From: DAOTZR01 sp034432595
GTDB taxonomy: Bacteria; Chloroflexota; Anaerolineae; B4-G1; SLSP01
Length of the DNA stretch: 29,993 nucleotides
Direction: 5' to 3'
Assembly: GCA_034432595.1 (NCBI GenBank)
Contig: DAOUBT010000045.1
Coordinates: 1 to 29,993 of the forward strand
Under the pieces are notes generated by a model. It made no database searches, had not been told where the DNA came from, and saw only the letters and a list, made by a program, of their open reading frames with translations. The translations under genes and the position numbers were made by a program. Within the stretch, counting starts at the first letter, position 1, and each line of letters begins with the position of its first letter. This document shows positions 1-7,165 of this stretch, piece by piece.

Positions 1-2
1 TG

Positions 3-203
3 CGCCTGGTGGGCCGGGTGACCTCGCCGGAGGATGCGCGCGTGGCGAGTGGACGGGCGGGCACGCAGGCGCACCTGCTGGAAGGGCGCGGCGACTTTCT
101 GGCGGTGGGTAGCGGCGAAACGCTCATCCGCTTCCAGGCGGCGTGGATTGACCCCGAAGCGCTGCGCGCGGCGCTGGCGGGCAAGACGGTAGGAGGTGAG
201 TAA
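3..203 (+). CDS. FtsK/SpoIIIE-like DNA translocase, C-terminal end (partial)
   Basis: This is the last 66 residues of a protein that begins upstream of the window. The reading frame is open from base 3 and stops at a TAA at 201-203. The visible part runs from LVGRVTSPEDARVASG through HLLEGRGDFLAV to IRFQAAWI. That matches the end of the RecA-like motor domain of FtsK/SpoIIIE-type ATPases, where an SxxDAR-like stretch, an LLGRGDML-like loop and an RFQGAF-like strand follow one another. Such proteins pump double-stranded DNA during chromosome segregation or conjugation. The Walker motifs lie outside the window, so a cell-division FtsK cannot be told from a related HerA/FtsK ATPase of a mobile element. 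There is no winged-helix gamma domain after the motor. The next gene starts one base after the stop, so the two are probably co-transcribed. Confidence 0.7.
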   Translation, partial: RLVGRVTSPEDARVASGRAGTQAHLLEGRGDFLAVGSGETLIRFQAAWIDPEALRAALAGKTVGGE

Positions 204-204
204 G

Positions 205-594
205 ATGGAAACGAATCTGGGGCAACGGTTAGCGCGTTTTGCCGCGCTGTTGGGGCTACTTTTCGTCATAGCGACGGCGGCGCTGGTGAGTCAGCGCCTC
301 AGTCAGGACGCGCTGGCGCTCACCCTGGGGCTGGCGTGCGGCATTGGGGCGATGGCGCCGACGATTCTGCTGGCGGTGATGCTGTGGCGGCGGGCGGAGC
401 GCAGCGCCTTGCAGGCCAGCGCGCAGGCGTCCGCGTCCGCGCCACAGAGCTTCACGCCGCCGGTCATCGTGGTGGCGCCGCCGGCCCTGCCCATGCAGGG
501 CGGCGATCCCTACCGCGCCCCCGCTTATCCGGCTTCGTGGGGTGCGCAGGGCTACGCCGCGGAGCGGAAGTTCACGATTGTGGGGGAGGAGTGA
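205..594 (+). CDS. Small two-helix membrane protein with proline-rich tail
   Basis: I do not recognise this 129-residue protein. I chose the ATG at 205 because an AGGAGG at 191-196 sits eight bases upstream; the in-frame GTG at 196 overlaps that site. Two hydrophobic segments (about residues 13-31 and 38-56) are followed by a basic WRRAERS stretch and an alanine/proline-rich tail, so it is probably an inner-membrane protein with a cytoplasmic or disordered tail. It begins one base after the FtsK-like stop and is presumably translated from the same message. The layout (two hydrophobic segments, then a proline-rich tail) resembles the unrelated-looking protein at 23764-24213. No catalytic motif is visible. 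Confidence 0.65.
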   Translation: METNLGQRLARFAALLGLLFVIATAALVSQRLSQDALALTLGLACGIGAMAPTILLAVMLWRRAERSALQASAQASASAPQSFTPPVIVVAPPALPMQGGDPYRAPAYPASWGAQGYAAERKFTIVGEE

Positions 595-642
595 GCAGGA
601 AGCTGGGAGCGGGCTGCTGGATGCTGGAAAACGTAGCAGAGG

Positions 643-648
643 TATAAT
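643..648 (+). promoter_or_regulatory. Candidate -10 box upstream of the 730-957 gene
   Basis: A perfect TATAAT lies at 643-648 in the 135-base gap after the small membrane protein. No good -35 is seen 16-18 bases upstream, so this is a candidate only. A start near 655 would give a leader of about 75 bases that contains the palindromic repeat at 666-689. Confidence 0.4.
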
Positions 649-665
649 CACCCGGCGTGCAGTGC

Positions 666-689
666 CCTTGAGGTGCGGTTTCAACCGCC
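666..689 (+). repeat. Palindromic leader repeat, copy 1
   Basis: The core is a 14-base hairpin, GCGGTT (675-680), TC, AACCGC (683-688). The surrounding 24 bases match 28598-28621 at 21 of 24 positions by eye. Both copies lie upstream of a plus-strand gene with a strong ribosome site. It is either a dispersed REP-like element or a leader structure. Confidence 0.6.
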
Positions 690-729
690 GGCTGATGCAA
701 TCGAACACGTTTATGCGGAGGGAGTACCT

Positions 730-957
730 GTGAAAAGCGGTTTACTGTGGTATGACCATAGCTCGGACGATTTGCGCGTCAAAGTCCTGCGTGCCGCGCA
801 GCGCTACCAACAGCGCTTTGGCGAAAAGCCCGATGTGTGCTACGTCAATCCGCAGGCTTTGCCGGAAGGCGCATGCGAGGTGGAGACGATTCGCGTGCGC
901 CCCTTGAGCCGCATCCTCAAACACCACTTCTGGCTGGGGCGCGAAACCGAAACATAG
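730..957 (+). CDS. Small conserved hypothetical protein
   Basis: A 75-residue soluble protein of unknown function. The start is the GTG at 730, preceded by a GGAGGGAG-type site around 717-724; an upstream in-frame ATG at 673 lies inside the palindromic repeat and has no ribosome site. The sequence opens with SGLLWYDHSSDD, has a basic helix around residues 15-28, then PDVCYVNPQAL (about 33-43), and ends with HHFWLGRE. From memory this pattern (GLLWYD ... YVNP/YVHP ... HFWLG) recurs in short proteins of Chloroflexota, but I cannot name a function. It stands alone: the next gene is convergent, 19 bases away. There is no signal peptide or membrane segment. Confidence 0.65.
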   Translation: MKSGLLWYDHSSDDLRVKVLRAAQRYQQRFGEKPDVCYVNPQALPEGACEVETIRVRPLSRILKHHFWLGRETET

Positions 958-976
958 GCGTGGGTGAGCCTGCCAC

Positions 977-1930
977 CTACACCCGTGTCAACTCCGTCAT
1001 CAACATCGCCAGTGCTGTTTCCGCTTCCAGCTCCCCGCGCTTGATGGCGTACTCAGTCTCCAATAGAATCTGATACGCCTTTAGCAATTGCTCTGGCGTG
1101 AAAAAACCAGCTTGTCGGTACAGTTTACCCACCACAAAAGCCGGCAACTTCAACCGTTCCGCTACCGATGCCTCGCTGTGGGCGCGATCCCGATACCAGC
1201 GCGCCAGCAACAACAAGCGATATTGCCGCACCATCATGCGCAGAATGGCTAGAGGATGCTGCGCCCCCACCGTCATCATCCGTTGCAGCAACTTCAACGC
1301 CGTCTGTGCGTCCCGTCCACCCAGCGCATCCACCAACTGGAAAATCACATCCGCGCTGTAGAGGTAGGGCACCAGGCGCTCGACGTCGGCTACCGTTACG
1401 CTAGCTTTCCCCTTGTACACCTGTAACTTGCGCAGCTCCTGCTCCAACAACACCACATCCAGCCCCACATTTTGCGCCAGCAGAGCTGCTGCCGCCGCTT
1501 CGATTCTGCCGCCCAGCATCGTCATCCGCGCCTGAACCCACTGCGGCAGCGTTTTAGCATCCGGCAAGGGACAGGGTACGCTATAACCACCGGCCTTCTT
1601 CACCTGTTGCACCAGCGCGTGCTTTTCGTTCAGGCTTTGCGCTTCCATGAAGATGAGCGCGGTACTTTCGGGCACCTGCTCCAACCAGCCTGCGCCCTCT
1701 TTGAGCCAGGTCGGTACGTCCCGCGCGCACACATCGCGCACCACCACCACGCGCCGCCCGCCCCACATCGGCAACGTGAGACAAGCGCGCCGCAACGTCC
1801 CCTCATCCAGAGGTGGACGTAGCGTTTCGACGGCCAGCGCGCGCTCCTCTGGCGGCAACAGCACATCTAAAGCCGCGTTGAGCGCAGCCGTGCGCGCCAG
1901 TTCATTCTCACCGTGAATCAGCAAAATCAT
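977..1930 (-). CDS. holA: DNA polymerase III delta subunit
   Basis: A 317-residue HolA, the clamp-loader subunit that opens the sliding clamp. The start MILLIHGENELA is an ATG at 1930 whose ATGA overlaps the stop of the upstream gene, so I prefer it to a longer in-frame form. Family features are an N-terminal LIHGENE strand-loop, a WGGRRVVVVRD segment near residue 55, LIFMEAQSLNEKHALVQQVKK near 95-115, and a helical C-terminal collar domain with VFQLVDALGGRD-like and LAILRMMVRQYRLLL segments. As usual for delta, the Walker A motif is not conserved. It is the third gene of a sortase / DUF6391-like / holA operon, an odd setting for a replication gene. It converges with the 730-957 gene. Confidence 0.9.
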   Translation of the reverse strand: MILLIHGENELARTAALNAALDVLLPPEERALAVETLRPPLDEGTLRRACLTLPMWGGRRVVVVRDVCARDVPTWLKEGAGWLEQVPESTALIFMEAQSLNEKHALVQQVKKAGGYSVPCPLPDAKTLPQWVQARMTMLGGRIEAAAAALLAQNVGLDVVLLEQELRKLQVYKGKASVTVADVERLVPYLYSADVIFQLVDALGGRDAQTALKLLQRMMTVGAQHPLAILRMMVRQYRLLLLARWYRDRAHSEASVAERLKLPAFVVGKLYRQAGFFTPEQLLKAYQILLETEYAIKRGELEAETALAMLMTELTRV

Positions 1931-2433
1931 ACTTTGTACCGCAAATTGACGCGCACCCGACGCAGCTTGCCCCACTCATCGGCAAACAGCGAGCTGATAG
2001 CTACTTCCGGCAGCGCAGCATCCGTTGTCAGATGCGCCTGCGTCCAATTCCCAATTGAGGGGGCCGCGTACAGCACCACCAGGTTGAACATCATCACCCG
2101 CGAAAAACGATCCAGGCGGCTCTGCCGTGTGCTGGAAGCCAGTCCCAACCAACTTGCCAGGGTTGTCAACAGGGCGGCCACCACCAGATTGGTGCCGCAA
2201 TGCGGATGGACGGCCAGCCCCGATGCCCCGTTGCGCAACTGCATTTGCGCCTCATGCAGGGCGGGCAGAATCTCCTCGGCGCTGAGCTGCGAGTAAAACG
2301 TGATACCGTGTCCGTCGGAAAATCCCATCATAGTCGCTGATGGGTAGCGGCGCTGCAGAAGATGCAACGTGGCATGTTCAAGCGCGTGATTATAGCGCGT
2401 GCAACGTATCCAATGCAAGAGTCCATTCACCAT
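1927..2433 (-). CDS. DUF6391-like membrane-associated protein
   Basis: A 168-residue protein. I chose the ATG at 2433 because a GAGGAGG lies about seven bases upstream; the longer form starting at 2493 would overlap the sortase gene. The N-terminal part carries RYNHALEHATLHLL, a motif I associate with DUF6391 proteins. A glycine-rich HPHCGTNLVVAALLTTLASW hydrophobic stretch follows, and a second hydrophobic segment begins near FNLVVLYAAPSIGNW. The histidines (NHALEHAT, HPHCGTN) might bind metal, but no function is known to me. It sits ten bases after the sortase stop and overlaps holA by four bases, so it is surely in the same message. The family name is from memory and is the least certain part. 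Confidence 0.65.
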   Translation of the reverse strand: MVNGLLHWIRCTRYNHALEHATLHLLQRRYPSATMMGFSDGHGITFYSQLSAEEILPALHEAQMQLRNGASGLAVHPHCGTNLVVAALLTTLASWLGLASSTRQSRLDRFSRVMMFNLVVLYAAPSIGNWTQAHLTTDAALPEVAISSLFADEWGKLRRVRVNLRYKV

Positions 2434-2443
2434 ACAAGCCTCC

Positions 2444-3172
2444 TCAAGAACAGGTCCCTGTACACGTTGGTGTATACGGGCGGGCGATGACAATCAAGCG
2501 ATAGCGCGTGCTGCCGTAAGGATGGCAGGTGATAAGGGTGAGACGCTCATCCGCGCTGGGCAGGATGAAACGCGCGTTCTCCAGACGCACGTTGAGCGCC
2601 ACATCCCGTTCCGGCACCACCTGCATCTCCTCGACGCGGTAACTGTGAAGCGTCCCCGCCGCATCCGTGACGTAAATCAGCGCGCCCACCTGAAGGCGGT
2701 ACAAATCGCGGAACACCTCTCCGTGGGTAGTGTTATGGCCGTTGAGCACCACATTACTGCCCATACCGGGGTATGCCGAACCGACCTGCCAGCCGGCGGC
2801 CTTGATGTCGGGCACGGGCCACACCTGCACCGTTTGCTCCCCCACTTGCTTCAACGTTGGCGTCACGGGCACAACCGGCGCCTCCAGCCCGATAGTCGGA
2901 ATGGCGAGCCTGACCGGCGGGTTGCCGCTTGCTGGGGGCAGCGCAGGCACCGGCAGCGGGTAAGGGGGTGGGGTGATGAGGGCCGCGGCTGGCGCAGGCT
3001 CTGACGGGGTGAGAGGCGTCATCTCTGGCGTGGGTGTAGGGGAAAGCGCCGCCGCAGGCGCAGACCAGCGTGCGCTCTCAACGCGCGTTCCCAATCCGGC
3101 GGCAAAACTCAAGGCGATGAGCAATCCGCCGATGGCCATCAACCCCCAACTCAAAACACGGTAGCTTTGCAT
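2444..3172 (-). CDS. Sortase family transpeptidase/hydrolase
   Basis: A 242-residue membrane-anchored sortase. Residues about 8-28 form a signal anchor. Residues 40-85 are a low-complexity Pro/Thr/Ser linker (SPTPTPEMTPLTPSEP). The sortase barrel follows. The catalytic histidine is in NGHNTTHG (H146), the cysteine in LTLITCHPYG (C216), and the arginine in STRYRLIV (R223 or R225). Sortases join or trim proteins bearing a C-terminal sorting signal outside the membrane. No gene in the window encodes an obvious LPXTG-type substrate. The protein ends in a short cysteine-containing tail (TCTGTCS), which is unusual. Class assignment (D/E/F-like) is not possible by eye. It is the first gene of the minus-strand operon and may be translated from a leaderless message. 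Confidence 0.88.
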   Translation of the reverse strand: MQSYRVLSWGLMAIGGLLIALSFAAGLGTRVESARWSAPAAALSPTPTPEMTPLTPSEPAPAAALITPPPYPLPVPALPPASGNPPVRLAIPTIGLEAPVVPVTPTLKQVGEQTVQVWPVPDIKAAGWQVGSAYPGMGSNVVLNGHNTTHGEVFRDLYRLQVGALIYVTDAAGTLHSYRVEEMQVVPERDVALNVRLENARFILPSADERLTLITCHPYGSTRYRLIVIARPYTPTCTGTCS

Positions 3173-3179
3173 ACCCTCG

Positions 3180-3207
3180 ATTATAACCGGTTCAGAGTGA
3201 GAGACAA
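3180..3207 (-). promoter_or_regulatory. Promoter of the sortase/DUF6391/holA operon (leaderless-looking)
   Basis: On the minus strand TTGTCT (3207-3202) and TATAAT (3185-3180) are separated by 16 bases. The ATG of the sortase begins only seven bases after the -10 box, so transcription should start at or next to the start codon. No usable ribosome site fits in that space. Confidence 0.7.
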
Positions 3208-3268
3208 CTGTAAAGCGTGAGCATATCCATTTCTACTTTGATGTGGGGCTCACATATTTTCTGCCTTA

Positions 3269-3277
3269 TGCTACAAT
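3269..3277 (+). promoter_or_regulatory. Extended -10 promoter for amaP-scpB operon
   Basis: TGCTACAAT at 3269-3277 fits an extended -10 element (TGn followed by a TATAAT-like hexamer). The -35 region is weak. The leader to the ATG at 3348 holds two AAAGGAG-type sites, one just before the amaP start and one about 40 bases earlier. Confidence 0.5.
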
Positions 3278-3347
3278 ACAAGTAACCCACTTGTTAGGGT
3301 AAAGGAGTCTAAAAACCTGATGCAGTGGCCACAGGTAAAGGAGTGCT

Positions 3348-3989
3348 ATGAACCTGCTCAATCGGATTTGGGTTATTGTAGATTTACTTCTGGCCATGGT
3401 GCTGTGCACCGTCCTGCTCATTTTCCCGCACACCCTCCTCCCCGCTGTGGGAACCTGGATGGTGCAGTTAGGGCAAGACCTCAACGCGCTCGATCCGTGG
3501 GTACGTTTTGGCGTGGGGTTGCTCCTTGCCCTGATGCTCGACGCCGTCGCTCTGCTCTGGATCTTTTTCGAACTGCGCAAGCCGACCCGTTATCTTAAAG
3601 TCATGACCATGGAAGGTGGCATCGTGCGCGTGCGTGCTGAGAGCGTGGCGTTGCAGATTCAATACCGCCTCGACCCCCTGCCTGGCGTGATTCGCGTCAA
3701 ATCTAACGTGGGCGTCAAGCAAGGGCGCGTCAAAGCACACGCCGAAGTATCCGTCCCCCTTGGGGTGGATGTATTGGAGACTGCTCAACGCTGCGTCGGC
3801 GCTATCCGTGCCGCAGTGACGGAAGATTTAGGCCTGGCCTTAGCCGATGACCCCGTTGTGCACGTGACCGTCATCAACACCCCTAAAGCCACCAGCCACA
3901 GCGTGACGCCACCCGCGCCCCCCGCGACGCCGCGCTATCCGGAAGCGCAAGGGCAATGGGCCGGCGGGGAGGATAAACCTCAGGCATGA
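3348..3989 (+). CDS. amaP: AmaP-like membrane protein with Asp23-type domain
   Basis: A 213-residue protein with two N-terminal transmembrane segments (about residues 7-28 and 48-72), a short cytoplasmic region, then an Asp23/DUF322-like domain (about 85-170) including GGIVRVRAESVALQIQYRL and GVIRVKSNVGVKQGRVKAHAEVSV. A proline-rich tail (PPAPPATPRYPE) ends it. AmaP proteins tether Asp23-family proteins to the membrane in Firmicutes and are linked to envelope stress; related forms occur in Chloroflexota. The start has a good AAAGGAG site. The last four bases overlap scpB as ATGA. Gene symbol by similarity of architecture only. Confidence 0.75.
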   Translation: MNLLNRIWVIVDLLLAMVLCTVLLIFPHTLLPAVGTWMVQLGQDLNALDPWVRFGVGLLLALMLDAVALLWIFFELRKPTRYLKVMTMEGGIVRVRAESVALQIQYRLDPLPGVIRVKSNVGVKQGRVKAHAEVSVPLGVDVLETAQRCVGAIRAAVTEDLGLALADDPVVHVTVINTPKATSHSVTPPAPPATPRYPEAQGQWAGGEDKPQA

Positions 3990-4501
3990 ACGAGAACGTG
4001 GCGCTTAGCATCGAGGCGCTCATCGAGGCGCTGCTTTTCGCGGCCCCGCAGCCGGTCACCGTGGAACAACTGGCGCAGGCGCTGCAACGTCCTCAAGAGG
4101 AGGTGGAAGCGGCCCTCGCGCGTCTGGAAGGTCAGTTGCAAGAGCGCGGTATCCGTCTCCAACGCCATCGAGATGCCCTGCAGCTCACGACGGCCCCGGC
4201 TGCCGCGCCCTTCATTGAGCGTCTGGCCGGCGCGGAGGTCACGTTGCGCCTTTCGCAAGCCGCTTTGGAAACCTTAGCGATTATCGCCTATGCGCAACCC
4301 ATCACGCGCCCGCAGATTGAGGCCATTCGCGGCGTGGGATCGGATGGGGTTGTGCGCACCCTGCTCAGCGCGGGCCTCATCGCCGAAGTGGGGCGCGCTG
4401 AGACCGTCGGGCGTCCCATCCTGTATGGGACCACGGCGGAATTCCTGCAGCAGTTCGGCCTGGCGTCCCTGACCGAGCTGCCCCCGTTGGAGAAGCCCTG
4501 A
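3986..4501 (+). CDS. scpB: Segregation and condensation protein B
   Basis: A 171-residue ScpB, the winged-helix subunit of the SMC-ScpA-ScpB condensin complex. The N-terminal winged helix starts with LSIEALIEALLFAAPQPVT; the second carries the family signature ALETLAIIAYAQPITRPQIEAIRGV (about residues 92-116) followed by VVRTLLSAGLI and GRPILYGTT. Length is slightly short of, but within, the family range. Translation is coupled both ways: ATGA overlap with amaP and a one-base TGATG overlap with the next gene. scpA is not in the window; it usually lies directly before scpB, so here the two have been separated or scpA is elsewhere. Confidence 0.93.
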   Translation: MNENVALSIEALIEALLFAAPQPVTVEQLAQALQRPQEEVEAALARLEGQLQERGIRLQRHRDALQLTTAPAAAPFIERLAGAEVTLRLSQAALETLAIIAYAQPITRPQIEAIRGVGSDGVVRTLLSAGLIAEVGRAETVGRPILYGTTAEFLQQFGLASLTELPPLEKP

Positions 4502-7080
4502 TGCGTCGTTGGGGATGGGCCTGGCTGGCGATAGCCCTCGCGTTAGCGCTGTGGGCCGGCGTCGTGCTGGCCCAATCCCCCTATGCGGACGTGAATTATT
4601 ACTACATCGGTCCCGGTAGCGGTCCGGTGGTGATGGCCCTGGAACGCGCCGCTCCCTATTTGCGCCGTGTCGCCACCCTGGATACGGCTCACGTCCTCAT
4701 TCTGGATCAGGCCACGGTGCCGGTGAGTCTGACGCAGCAAGTGCGCACGCGCATTCTGGAAGAGAAACTGGGCCTTGTGCTTTTCTGTGGCCCATCCTTC
4801 CCTCATCAGGCGGCGGACCTGTATCCCCTGCTGGACGTGATGACGTTCGATGTGCAGGTGCTGAGCGACACGCAGTCGCTCAAGCTGGGTCCGGTGGGTG
4901 ATACGCCGGACGTTTTGCAGAAGGCTATTGCCTGGAGTGCTGCGCCGCAGGTGCGCGCGCGTACCGAAATCAACAATCCCAATCTCCTTTCTCCGCTGGT
5001 CGTCACCGAAGGCTACGGGCCGGTGGTGCAGCGGCTGCGCGGGCGGGTGGGGACGCAGGTGTTTTTTGTCGGCCTGTGGCTGCACGATGCAGGAAACGCC
5101 CAATGGCTGAGCTGGCCGTATTTTGACTACCTCATCTACCGCCTGGTGGCCGAAGCCGGGCAGGCTGCGCATCTTTACCGCTATGCCGATTATCCACTTT
5201 CGCCTGTACCCAAAGCCCCGGTGCGTTTAGGCATCGCCCTGCTGGGCACGCTGATTTTGATTCTCGGTGGCGCGGGCTACCTGCTGGCGCGGCGTTACGC
5301 CTACCTGCACCCGGAGGCGATGCGCGCGCGCATCCGCTACATGCCCGGCCAACAGGTTGGACAGGGTTGGGAAGAAGTGGGTTTTCACCGCCCTCTGGCG
5401 GGATTCATCTACATCACCTCTTTAGGGTTGGTTCTCCTGCTCCCTTTGCTCGCTTTTAAGGTGTATGTGCTTCCCCATACGCTGGTGCCCTGGCCGCAGG
5501 TGGTGGGCTTTTGGGAGCTAACGGTGCGCTGGTTCGAGGTGTTCTGGTTAGTTTTTGACCTGGGCACAGGGATTGCCGCGGTGCGCTATTTTTCCACGTT
5601 GCGCGTGAGCAATCCGCGCGAGGGTTTTGAATACTTCCAGTTTTACATCTGGTGGCAGTTCTTCTCCGGCACGGTGCAGGTGGCGCTCATCGCCTGGTTA
5701 GCGGCGACTTATTTCCCGGACACGGCGTTAGCGCACATGGGCTATTATTTCATTGCGCACGCCATCATTCAATTTCCTGGCTTTTTGCGCGTTTTTGGCT
5801 TGTTTTTCCGCGCCACGCAGCGCCTGGATTATGAGCAAGGGCTGACGCTGGCGGCGACCCTGGGTCCGCTTGTTTTCCAGAGCGTGGCGGTGTTGGCCCT
5901 GCGTCGCTGGGGCGCGGGGTTGCCGGGCATCGGGGAACCCATCGGCGCCGTCCTGGGTTTGGGCGTCGGGCTTTATCTAACGGAATGGTCTATTTTTCTG
6001 ATTGGATTAGGCCTCTATAAGCAGTTGGGCTATTCATTGAAGCCGCTGTTTTTGCCTTTCTTCGATGGGCAGATAGCGCGCCGCGCCTTGAGTTTTGGGG
6101 CGCGTCTCACTTTTGGGGCCTTGACCGTGCCCCTGGGCCATTTCGCGCAGACGGCTCTGATCGCAACCTTCCTCATCAACTACGGAGAAGTGAACGCCAA
6201 CTGGGCGATAGCGTTTGTTTTCACGAGTGCCTACGGTATGCTTTACACTGGCCTTTACGATGGGCTGATGCCCGCGATGGCGCAGGCTTACGCGCAGGGC
6301 TACATGACATTGGTGCGGTATTACATTGCACAAGCTTTCCGCTACGGCATGTGGTTCAGTGTTTTCATCCTGGCGAGCCTGGGCGCGGTGGCGGATCGCG
6401 TGATTGTGGGCGCGTTGGGCGAGCAGTACACGCGCGCCGCGCAGTTAGCCATCCCCTTGCTGATATGGGGTGCGCTGCAATGGCCGGCCTGGGCCGCGGA
6501 TCGGACGTTGGAGGCGGTGGGCCGTCCTGCTTTGCGTTCCTGGCTCACGCTGGGTGAACAGGTCGTACGTCTGGGTTTGATGGTGGTGCTGGCAAGGCCG
6601 TTGCAAATCTGGGGCCTGTTGGTGGCTTATCTGGTTGCTCTGCCGTTGAAGAGCATCGTGGCCTGGCTGGTGATCATGCGCAAGGTCACGCGCGCGCGGC
6701 TCTATTTGTGGCAGACGTTCGCAGCGCCACTTCTGGCGGGGGCGCTGCTCTACGCTTTTTTGCGCGCCCTGGGGAGCTGGTTCTGGGAGCCGACCCTGGC
6801 TTCAAGCGCGTGGCTGCTGGTGGTTGCCCTGATTCCGACCTTCCCGTTGTACGGCTTCTTAACCGCCATAGCCGGGGGATGGGATCGTGGCACTTTGGCG
6901 GAGTTGTGTCGCACGGTGGCCATGAGCGGGCCGGCCTATCCCTTTGCCTGGTTGCTCTATCAGGGGGTGCGCTTCGGGGCGCGGCTTTCGCCCCTGCATG
7001 GACGTTATCCTCTGGCGATTCGTCCTCTCGCGGAGGAAGAGGCCCGTGCGCTGACGCTGCGTCGCATCCCGTTGGAGTAA
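4501..7080 (+). CDS. Exported domain fused to a polysaccharide-flippase-like membrane domain
   Basis: An 859-residue membrane protein. A signal or anchor helix (about residues 5-24) precedes an extracytoplasmic domain (about 26-241). Its alternating strands and helices, with AHVLILDQATVP (63-74) and LGLVLFCGPSFP (90-101, C96 at a turn), recall the class I glutamine-amidotransferase-like fold. No clear Cys-His-Glu triad can be assigned. A transmembrane helix at about 242-262 leads through a cytoplasmic loop to a dozen or so helices (about 300-800) with the look of MOP/MATE-type oligosaccharide flippases, including FLINYGEVNANWAIAFVFTS. The gene overlaps scpB by one base, so it is co-expressed with amaP and scpB. 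It could flip a lipid-linked substrate while the exported domain binds or processes it; that is inference. Confidence 0.7.
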   Translation: MRRWGWAWLAIALALALWAGVVLAQSPYADVNYYYIGPGSGPVVMALERAAPYLRRVATLDTAHVLILDQATVPVSLTQQVRTRILEEKLGLVLFCGPSFPHQAADLYPLLDVMTFDVQVLSDTQSLKLGPVGDTPDVLQKAIAWSAAPQVRARTEINNPNLLSPLVVTEGYGPVVQRLRGRVGTQVFFVGLWLHDAGNAQWLSWPYFDYLIYRLVAEAGQAAHLYRYADYPLSPVPKAPVRLGIALLGTLILILGGAGYLLARRYAYLHPEAMRARIRYMPGQQVGQGWEEVGFHRPLAGFIYITSLGLVLLLPLLAFKVYVLPHTLVPWPQVVGFWELTVRWFEVFWLVFDLGTGIAAVRYFSTLRVSNPREGFEYFQFYIWWQFFSGTVQVALIAWLAATYFPDTALAHMGYYFIAHAIIQFPGFLRVFGLFFRATQRLDYEQGLTLAATLGPLVFQSVAVLALRRWGAGLPGIGEPIGAVLGLGVGLYLTEWSIFLIGLGLYKQLGYSLKPLFLPFFDGQIARRALSFGARLTFGALTVPLGHFAQTALIATFLINYGEVNANWAIAFVFTSAYGMLYTGLYDGLMPAMAQAYAQGYMTLVRYYIAQAFRYGMWFSVFILASLGAVADRVIVGALGEQYTRAAQLAIPLLIWGALQWPAWAADRTLEAVGRPALRSWLTLGEQVVRLGLMVVLARPLQIWGLLVAYLVALPLKSIVAWLVIMRKVTRARLYLWQTFAAPLLAGALLYAFLRALGSWFWEPTLASSAWLLVVALIPTFPLYGFLTAIAGGWDRGTLAELCRTVAMSGPAYPFAWLLYQGVRFGARLSPLHGRYPLAIRPLAEEEARALTLRRIPLE

Positions 7081-7090
7081 AGCGCGGTAT

Positions 7091-7119
7091 TTGCATATTT
7101 TCTGAACTTGCTGTAAAGT
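7091..7119 (+). promoter_or_regulatory. ssb promoter
   Basis: TTGCAT (7091-7096) and TAAAGT (7114-7119) are 17 bases apart, starting ten bases after the stop of the preceding gene. This gives ssb its own transcript with a leader of about 40 bases and an AAGGAGG site before the ATG at 7166. Confidence 0.65.
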
Positions 7120-7165
7120 AGTGGCGTAGTTTGAGTTTCGCTTTACGTTTACCAAGGAGGCTGCT

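Noticed and set aside
196..204. GTG 196 as start of the small membrane protein
   Set aside because: It overlaps the AGGAGG ribosome site that is correctly spaced for ATG 205.
1931..1975. Longer holA N-terminus from 1975
   Set aside because: It would extend further into the upstream gene and lacks a ribosome site; the ATGA overlap at 1930 and the family start (LIHGENE) fit better.
3320..3598. Plus-strand open frame starting at 3320, with its own AAAGGAG site, as an upstream leader peptide
   Set aside because: It overlaps amaP in another frame and has no recognisable features. The duplicated ribosome-site-like motif is noted but not enough to call a gene.
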